DNA from: Schoenoplectus triqueter
Lineage: Eukaryota > Streptophyta > Magnoliopsida > Poales > Cyperaceae
Assembly: GCA_964058805.1 (NCBI GenBank)
Contig: CAXKVV010001474.1
Span: 1-22,115 of the forward strand
Direction of reading: 5' to 3'
Length of the DNA: 22,115 bases
The notes under the pieces are model-generated. The model did not search any database, was not told the DNA's origin, and saw only the letters and a list, made by a program, of their open reading frames with translations. The position numbers were made by a program, and so were the translations under genes. This document shows positions 10,548-17,364 of this stretch, piece after piece (position 1 is the first letter of the stretch; each line of letters begins with the position of its first letter).

Positions 10548-10812
10548 CAACGGGTTTGGGACGGGTCGGACGGGTAAAGTGGGTCGGGTTGAACATGTTA
10601 GATTCCCGAGTTTTCTGGGTCAGGTCGGGCACGGGTTATGACAGGTTGGACGAGTCTAAAACAGGTTGGGTCTAGCACGGGTTTTTTTCAAAAAAATTTG
10701 CCCATGCCCGTGCTAGACCTGCCAGTTCTAACGAGTCACGGGTCTGGTGGGTTTAAGCACGGGTCAGGTCGGGGCGAGTCGCAGCCACGGATCGGATCTA
10801 ACCCGGTCAGGT
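10548..10812. repeat. Right subterminal repeat array of the hAT element, with hairpin
   Basis: Clustered ACGGGT, GGGTCGG, CAGGTCGGG and TAGCACGGG words lie mostly in the same plus-strand orientation as the left array. Within it is a perfect 12-bp inverted repeat, GTCTAGCACGGG at 10670-10681 and CCCGTGCTAGAC at 10707-10718, around a 25-nt T/A-rich loop. Confidence 0.7.
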
Positions 10813-10827
10813 TTTTTTAAAGCAATA

Positions 10828-10835
10828 GATCTAGA
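10828..10835. repeat. Target-site duplication, right copy
   Basis: GATCTAGA, a perfect match to 7583-7590, directly outside the right terminus of the hAT element. Confidence 0.75.
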
Positions 10836-11052
10836 AAAAGGGAAAAGAAAGTTGTATTGGGAACCGACTTAATCGGAAGCATACTCATTTCATATTTTTT
10901 ATAATGAACGACTGTGATCAAACGTATCAGTTGATCAACGATTCACATTTCTCCTCATGACAGATAAAAGGTGTAAAATGGCAGATAGATGTTTTAAATA
11001 TTTTTTTCAATCTTCTTTTATAAAGAGTAAGGATGTATATAATTATATATAT

Positions 11053-11462
11053 AGTAAATCTAAGGTGTTCTTAAGCTCACGGAAGGTTTTCGTGAGATTA
11101 GCTAAAAATGTATATTAAATGATCTCCAAATTTTAATTTTTCACTCTCATTAAATTCTTCATATTGAAATCTCGTGGGGTATAAAAATATAGGATATTTC
11201 AAGTTTTCTAAATCACTCTTTTCAATTTTTGAAAATCAACTCTAAATATAATAATAAAATATTCAATGTTTGTATGTTATTTTTAAAAATTGAAAAGAGT
11301 AACTTAGAAAACTCAAAACATTCTAAATTTTTGTATCCCATAAGATTTCAATATGAAGAATTTAATGAGAGTGAAAAATCAAAATTTGGAGATCATTTGA
11401 TATACTTTTTGAGCTAAACTCACGGAAGTCTTCCGTGAGTTTAAGAACACCATAGATTTGCT

Positions 11463-11464
<2 letters not shown>
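11053..11464. repeat. 412-bp foldback element, copy B
   Basis: Near-complete inverted repeat. The left end AGTAAATCTAAGGTGTTCTT pairs with the right end (complement AGAGCAAATCTATGGTGTTC), followed by CTCACGGAAG on both arms. Further shared blocks are GATCTCCAAATTTT, TTTTTCACTCTCATTAAATT and CTCTTTTCAATTTTT. The centre (AATATTCAATGTTTGTATGT) and the flanking GAGTTTTCTAA, TCCCATAAGATTT and ATGAAGAATTTAATGA words match the foldback at 3080-3490, so this is a second family member. Its outer 60 bp differ from copy A. The right arm has a small hairpin of its own, CTCACGGAAG..CTTCCGTGAG (about 11420-11440). TA dinucleotides flank both ends, compatible with insertion at TA but not proof of it. Confidence 0.8.

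Positions 11465-11525
<61 letters not shown>
11465..11525. repeat. (TA)22(GA)8 compound microsatellite
   Basis: TA units at 11465-11508 pass directly into GA units at 11509-11525. It abuts the end of the foldback at 11464 and precedes the next foldback. Confidence 0.95.
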
Positions 11526-11536
11526 GGTTTGTCTAT

Positions 11537-11968
11537 TGTGCTTCCGGTAGCACTTCGGCCGAAACGCTACCGGTCCAAATTTTAATATATTATACTCAAA
11601 ATTTCAATTTAAATAGTTCAATAAAATATTTATATCATAATCTTGTAGAACTAACTCCAAACACGGTAAAAAATAGTATTCTACATTAACTCTAAACACG
11701 ATTATGATATAATTGATTTGCATGTCAATCGCTAGTAACATACAATCGCTTAATGAGTTTTAGAAAGTAAATTTTTTGACATATAAATATTATTATTTTA
11801 GGGCTATCTTTCAAAAATCATTAACTATACTAAATTAATTCTAAATACGATAAAAAAATATATTCTACAAGATCATGATATAATTTTTTTATTAAGCTAC
11901 TTAAATCAAAATTTTGAGCATAAGAAATTAAAATTTAAGTATTTCGGCCAAAGTGTTACCGGAAACGC
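11537..11968. repeat. Foldback element of about 430 bp, different family
   Basis: The arms pair from GTGCTTCCGGTAGCACTTCG on the left against CGCGTTTCCGGTAACACTTT read inward from the right. They continue through GGCCGAAA, AAATTTTAAT, CTCAAAATTT, AATAAAA and TATATCAT.ATCTTGTAGAA. The outer boundaries are uncertain by about 10 bp. No open frame. The sequence differs from the 3080 and 11053 foldbacks. Confidence 0.7.
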
Positions 11969-12545
11969 GTGAATATCTACTTGCACATAATGACCCGTCA
12001 AATTTCTATTTTGTATCATCAATTTGTTCTTTTTAATCGAAGAGAAGTGAAATGAGTTATTGGAGTTTTATTTTTAGACAGAACTGCGGATTTAGCGGAT
12101 TTAGTATAAATCGTAATAGATATCTCTTTATAAAGTGCCGTAAGTTCAAATCCGAAAAGAACATATATATGTCAGGAAAGCCTCATTTCTTTTTTACAAA
12201 ATATGTAAGTGATATGAAGAAAGTACGATAACAAACTTGCATAATAAATTCCCTTCATCCTAATTCTCCAAAAGGTAAAAAGTAGGAGAATATACTTCTG
12301 AATTCGGGTAATATAAAAAACAAAATGTTTTGTTTTTTTTTATGTAAGTTTCTTCTAAAACGAAGGTTTCGATTTTTGTCCATGAAATCCTCAAATCATT
12401 TAATTTAAAAAAATAGCCAAATATCATTTTGAACCATACGACATAAACAAATCAGCATATAAAATCTTTGCACGACTCCATAATTGCAGAAGGTGAAAGG
12501 AAATCAAAATCATTCCCTTCAATAAAAACCTAAATAACAGGCCTT
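11969..12545. other. AT-rich intergenic DNA, nothing recognised
   Basis: No coding frame or repeat of note between the foldback cluster and the upstream region of the EB1C gene. Confidence 0.5.
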
Positions 12546-12549
12546 TTAA

Positions 12550-13110
12550 GGCCTTCCAGTTTGCTCACTCCATTCAACTGTTCCCTCCAATCCAAACTGT
12601 TGCCTCTCCATCACCAGGCCTCCAACCCAACTTCCATTATCATTATAAAAAAATTGGCTGCGCTGCCTCTGCCTCTGCGCATGTAATTGTAAGCTGTGAA
12701 CAGAATGACACGAGTAAAGCGAGGCGGTCCACACAACGCCAGCTTTCGGCCGAGCATCGGTTATTCTCTCTTCAGCCGATACCCACATTTTTCAAATTGA
12801 TTCAATCCTGTCACCGCATCTCAGCGAAAAAACTTCTCACCTTCCACCAAATCCAATCTCATCCGTATAAGGTTGCTCTGCTGTCTGCCTAACCGTACGC
12901 TGTTTCGGCGGTATTGTTACCAAGAGTAAGCGTACGCAGTTTCCTTTTCCTATTCTTTGAATCTTTTTGTTTTAAAAACATTCTCCCGGGTGGAAAGAAG
13001 GGTTTCATTAGCTCGCTCCTCTCTCTCTCTCTCTCTCTCGCCCCACATCCTCTCTCAAAATCTCTCTCAAATCGAGTTCGAGTTCATACGAACGAGTTAA
13101 AAGCTGTTCA
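12550..13110 (+). promoter_or_regulatory. Probable EB1C promoter and 5' leader
   Basis: This GC-richer, pyrimidine-biased DNA directly precedes the start codon. Candidate TATA-like words are CATTATAAAAAAATT near 12648 and CCGTATAAGG near 12865; neither is decisive. A 21-bp CT run (13019-13039), followed by TCTCTC-containing words up to about 13070, is typical of plant 5' leaders. The minus-strand frame at 12546-12788 looks accidental. Confidence 0.45.
13019..13039. repeat. CT microsatellite in the EB1C leader
   Basis: Uninterrupted CT dinucleotides, about 70 bp upstream of the ATG. Confidence 0.9.
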
Positions 13111-16100
13111 ATGGCGATGGCGGCGGCGAATATCGGGATGATGGACGGTGCGTACTTCGTCGGGAGGAACGAGATTCTGACGTGGATCAAAACCACGCTT
13201 CAGCTCAACATCAGCAAAGTTGAGGAGGTATAGCTACGGTTTACGGAAATTGAACTTAATTTCGTTTCATATTATTTCTTATCTGAAGCTATTGAACAGA
13301 TAGCTTCTATTTGGAGTATATTTAATATAATGTAACTGATTTGCATGTCAATTTCCCAACCAATTGAGCGATTGTCTGTTGCTAGCCCGTTTAATCTCTT
13401 TATTGCATAATTACTCTGGAATGGTTGTTATTGCGAGCCTAATATAGTACAGGCAATATGATTGATCAAATGTAATAATGACTAGTTCAGTTTGCAATTT
13501 TCAGGATATTCTTCATAGGGCAAATAGTAATAATGCAAATTTGTGCTCTATTTTGCCTTAACTTCTGATCTAAGAAGCAAGAATTTGTACTTGTAACTAA
13601 TATTCCTTATGAAATAGTCCTTATTTGGATTATGATTTTCACTTGGTTTCTTCAGATTCAAGACATAACGTGGGACATTTAGAGAATTAGTCTACACTGC
13701 TGGCTTAACGATAGATAGAATTCATATTAGGCAAATGATCCTTTGTCAGTGAAAGGATGAGACTATACTGATTCATTTTGGTGGTTATATTACAGGCATG
13801 CTCTGGAGCAGTTCAATGTCAAATGATGGATATGGTTCATCCAGGTGTCGTGCCAATGCATAAGGTCCAATTTCTCTTTTGGTTCTCTCTTCTTTTTTTT
13901 GTTCTGAAACTGTATAACTTGTTTAGTTTGTTTCTAATCAATAACAAGTCTCTGAATTTTATCCTCTTATATAGGTCAATTTTGATGCAAAATCAGAGTA
14001 TGAAATGATTCAAAATTACAAGGTTCTTCAAGATGTCTTCAACAAACTAAAGATAGCTAAGGTAACATACTTTATGTTCTACTAGTATAGTGCTCGCGCC
14101 ATGCGACGATGGGTTATCATTAAATATCATAGATGTTGAATCGTAATTTGTATCGTGAATCATTATATTTTGTATCGTATTGTGTATTGTGTATCATATC
14201 GGATCGTTGAGATACACTAAATTTGTCTTATAATGAGTTTGAACCATAGAAGTTGAATCACATTTTGTATCGTGAATCGTAGTATTTTGTATCGTATCGG
14301 TGTATCGTGTATCGTGTATCGTATCGTATCGTATCGTTAAGATACGCTAAACTTGTTTTAAAATGAATCAATAATAATTAAAATTAATATGTAGTGAATT
14401 TTTACACTTGAAAACATTATTATTTAGCATTTTATCACATTTATGTAGTATATTAGCATAATTTATACTATGTGAGCTATATATATATGAGCACAAAGTT
14501 TTATTATAGCTCATATGATAATCCAATGATAATATTAATTAATATCTAATCTAAGGAGAATAAAACAAAATAATTTTATTTTAGCTAATAAAATCACTAC
14601 ATTGCACTAAGCACGTGCGGGAGAAGTATCTAAGGAGATTAAAATCAATTAATATAATTTAGTGGCCCTAACTACATTATTTGAGTCTTCAAAAATTAAT
14701 ATAATTGCCTACAGCTTTGGATGCTTCACAGAAACACTATACGTGTTTGTGAGAGAGAGACATGAGAGCAGAGGCGGATACAAGATTTTAGTTAGAGGGG
14801 GTCAGTAATCAGATTTCAATAACTTATCGGATCCAAACCTATTAACTAATAGGGTAATAACTTAATGGAAAACACTATTTTATAAAATCCAAGGGGTCAA
14901 CTGACCTCCCCTTAGGCTTACTACATCCGTCCCTGCATGGGAGAATAAAATAAATGAAATAAATAAGAATTACTCACTTGCACTGTCTCATGCTTGGAGT
15001 TTTAAACTCTTCTCTCTCAAATCGCTGGCATATTTTTCCTTTTCTTTGTCGTTTTTTGTCTCTTTTCGCCTTTTTTTCTATCACACTAGGGTTATCTGAT
15101 CGCCGAACAGGATGCGTGAAGTCGAGCAGAAGAGGTAAAGTCGAAAAAGTATATGTATCTTATAATTATTGTATCGTTGGGATACGTATCGTATCGAGAT
15201 ACAGAAAGATACAGACACGATTCTTAAGATTCTTTTCTCTAGAGATACAAAGTATAGATTCGTATTTTTATCCATTTGTATCGTATCGAATCGTAAGATT
15301 CGTATTGTGAATCGTAAGATACTAACTTCTATGGTTTGAACAACTAATAGAACATGTAGTGATGTTTTTTTTTTCATTTGAAAATCATTATAATATAACA
15401 TTTATTGCATTTATGCGTTATACTAGCACTATAGGCACCAATATACTAGCATTATATGCACTATATGAGCTATGCATATGGCACAAGTGCACAACTCCTA
15501 TTATAAACCATACAATGATTGAAATAACGCATTATTAATCAATAACTTAAAATATTAACAAAAAATACTTTCTTTCAATCAATCATATATAATTTCAATA
15601 TATGTTATTTTAGAAATGAAATAAAAATACAGCAATCGAAAACATATATAACATATATAAATTCACTATATATAATTATTTATTAAGTAGTATATTAGAA
15701 AACTATTCAGTTTTATTCAATATTGTTTATATTGTCACTTCTTTTGTATTAAAAAAATAAATTTTAAACAATAATTATAATAAAAATATAGTGTAAATAA
15801 AAATCATAAAGTATTTCATTGAAAATTAAATATAACTGACCTAAAATTGAAAAGAAAAAAAATCGCAACAAAAAGATTAAATAAGAGTAAAAATTGACAA
15901 GTCTACGGACAACTCCCCCTCTAAACAGATATTAATTTATTGAAGTGTGAGGTCCTGACAGTGGTCCCCATAGTCAAGACTCGCCTCCAACCTTCTGATA
16001 TTTCACGAAGCGCAAATAATTTCATCGCCCATTTTAATCGGGGATGTTTGTGACTCAAGGTGGAAGCACATCGCGATTTCATGAATCACTTATGGCCGAT

Positions 16101-17299
16101 TTCATCGTACACAGGTGAATCGCTGAATCGAGATGATTGAATTGGATAATACAAAATCGCTGTATTGCTCGATAAGGTACGATACGCGTATCGCGCCACC
16201 GTATCGCAACGATTCCTCCGATTTCGTAATCATCCGATATAGAGTAGCAGTTCGCATCGCTGACCTGAAGAATCATACCGTACTGTACGATTCGTATCAT
16301 GAATCGTACGATACTGAAATCATTGGTAAATATATATAGAACCAGTATCAAATGAGATTAACATTAGCAATGTTATACTTAACCAGTAGCTTAAATAAAA
16401 AATGTTGTCCATACCCTCTCAAATTTCAAGACTTATCAAGAGGAAGAAAATAAAAGAAGATCATACTTGAATTAGAGAAACAAAGGAATAAATACCCTTG
16501 AATGTAACTTGCCCCCACCAGCCTCAATATGTTGTCGTTCTTCAGTCAAGTCCAGTCGGTGATCCTTTGTTAATGCTCTTGCTGCACAAATTAGTCCAAT
16601 TAAGAGCATTAAAATGGTACACATACCGGCACAAATTTGTAATGAAGCTGATACAATAAAGATGAAATGATTTATGGTACAATAAATGTGATTTAATTTA
16701 TGTACCAACGCTCGTATCCTCTTTGCCATGGCACGAAATGACAACTCGAGAATCACCAATATGAGCCACAAAAAATCAGTTTTGGAAAATCACCACTGTT
16801 GAGGAAGTCGACCCATCTTGAACTGCATGGGTTTATAGCAGCTGTTCATCCATTTTTGTCGTATGCCTCCTCTACCAATTAGTATTCAGAAAGAAAATGT
16901 CAAACATTTTATCTGGAACACTTTACAAAATCAATTTTGACAAATAATAGATTTGGAAATTTTGATGGAATGTTATAGTTAGCGGTACCTAAAATTGTTG
17001 CTGTTTCAGGAAAGAAACTGGGTGACCCACAATTATACTGTACAGATGATCCTTCACATACTATCCTCAGCCAAATAATTCCCTCGCTGTGCCCGCCCTA
17101 CTGAACACACACTATCCTCAGCAGCTAAGTAATTAGGAACAAAAACAATCTTTTGAACCAAGCAATCAATCAATCAAGGGGAAGTTCAGTAGAAATTAAG
17201 AGGAGAGATTACCAATTGAGTTTCAAGTTTGTGCGTGACTCTTCTTCATTAGAGGGGAGTAGGGTCTTAATCATGAGTGCCATGCAAATAGGGGTGGAG

Positions 17300-17364
<65 letters not shown>

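Larger units (their letters stand above)
7591..10827 (-). mobile_element. hAT superfamily transposon, internally deleted, with decayed transposase
   Basis: A 3,237-bp element is bounded by perfect 8-bp duplications GATCTAGA (7583-7590 and 10828-10835). The ends are short imperfect inverted repeats: TAGTGTATTAAAA on the left against TATTGCTTTAAAA read inward from the right, 10 of 13 matching. Inside each end is a subterminal array of GGGTCGGG/ACGGGT words, the kind of array bound by hAT transposases. The minus strand encodes, in order, a TATA promoter, a leader with an apparent intron, a BED-type N-terminal region, the first catalytic Asp region and a hAT C-terminal dimerisation domain. The rest of the catalytic core is missing, so it could move only if another copy supplied transposase. 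The only GC-rich parts are the subterminal arrays; the body is extremely AT-rich. Confidence 0.85.
14128..16325. mobile_element. Outer GTATCG-rich hAT-like non-autonomous element in EB1C intron 3
   Basis: The left terminus CATAGATGTTGAATCG is followed by many GTATCGTGAATC/GTATCG words. The right terminus, read inward, is CAATGATTTCAGTATCGTACG, followed by many ATACG/GTATCG words (16140-16325). The flanks TTAAATAT and GTAAATAT look like a slightly diverged 8-bp duplication. The right end matches the right end of the inner element (AGTATC.TACGATTCA..ATACG), so the two are one family. Removing the insertion and its extra target copy (14245-15341) leaves about 1.1 kb. Open frames in it (15081-15401, 16079-16351, 16133-16339) come from the repeat words and encode nothing recognisable. 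The hAT assignment rests on duplication length and subterminal arrays, not on a transposase. Confidence 0.65.

Noticed and set aside
10381..10820. Open frames at 10381-10632 (minus) and 10638-10820 (plus)
   Set aside because: They cover the promoter and subterminal array of the hAT element; Pro/Thr/Arg and Gly/Ser runs come from the GGGTCGG words.
11229..11417. Plus-strand open frame of 62 codons
   Set aside because: It lies wholly inside an arm of a foldback element and is Lys/Phe/Asn-rich.
11509..11525. GA tract considered as a GAGA-factor regulatory site
   Set aside because: It is a continuation of the TA microsatellite and lies over 1.5 kb from the only gene start.
12546..12788. Minus-strand open frame of 80 codons upstream of EB1C
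   Set aside because: It falls in the probable promoter; composition is irregular, with no splice context and no recognisable motif.
11714..13352. 16-bp word TGATTTGCATGTCAAT shared by the 11537 foldback (11714-11729) and EB1C intron 1 (13337-13352)
   Set aside because: The match does not extend on either side, so it is too short to argue for a shared element.
14978..15401. Overlapping open frames on both strands (14978-15310 plus, 15081-15401 minus)
   Set aside because: They arise from GTATCG/CGATAC repeat words at the end of a transposon; the translated text is repetitive and matches no family.
16079..16351. Open frames on both strands near 16079-16351
   Set aside because: Same cause: the right subterminal array of the outer element. 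Sense and antisense frames are equally open.
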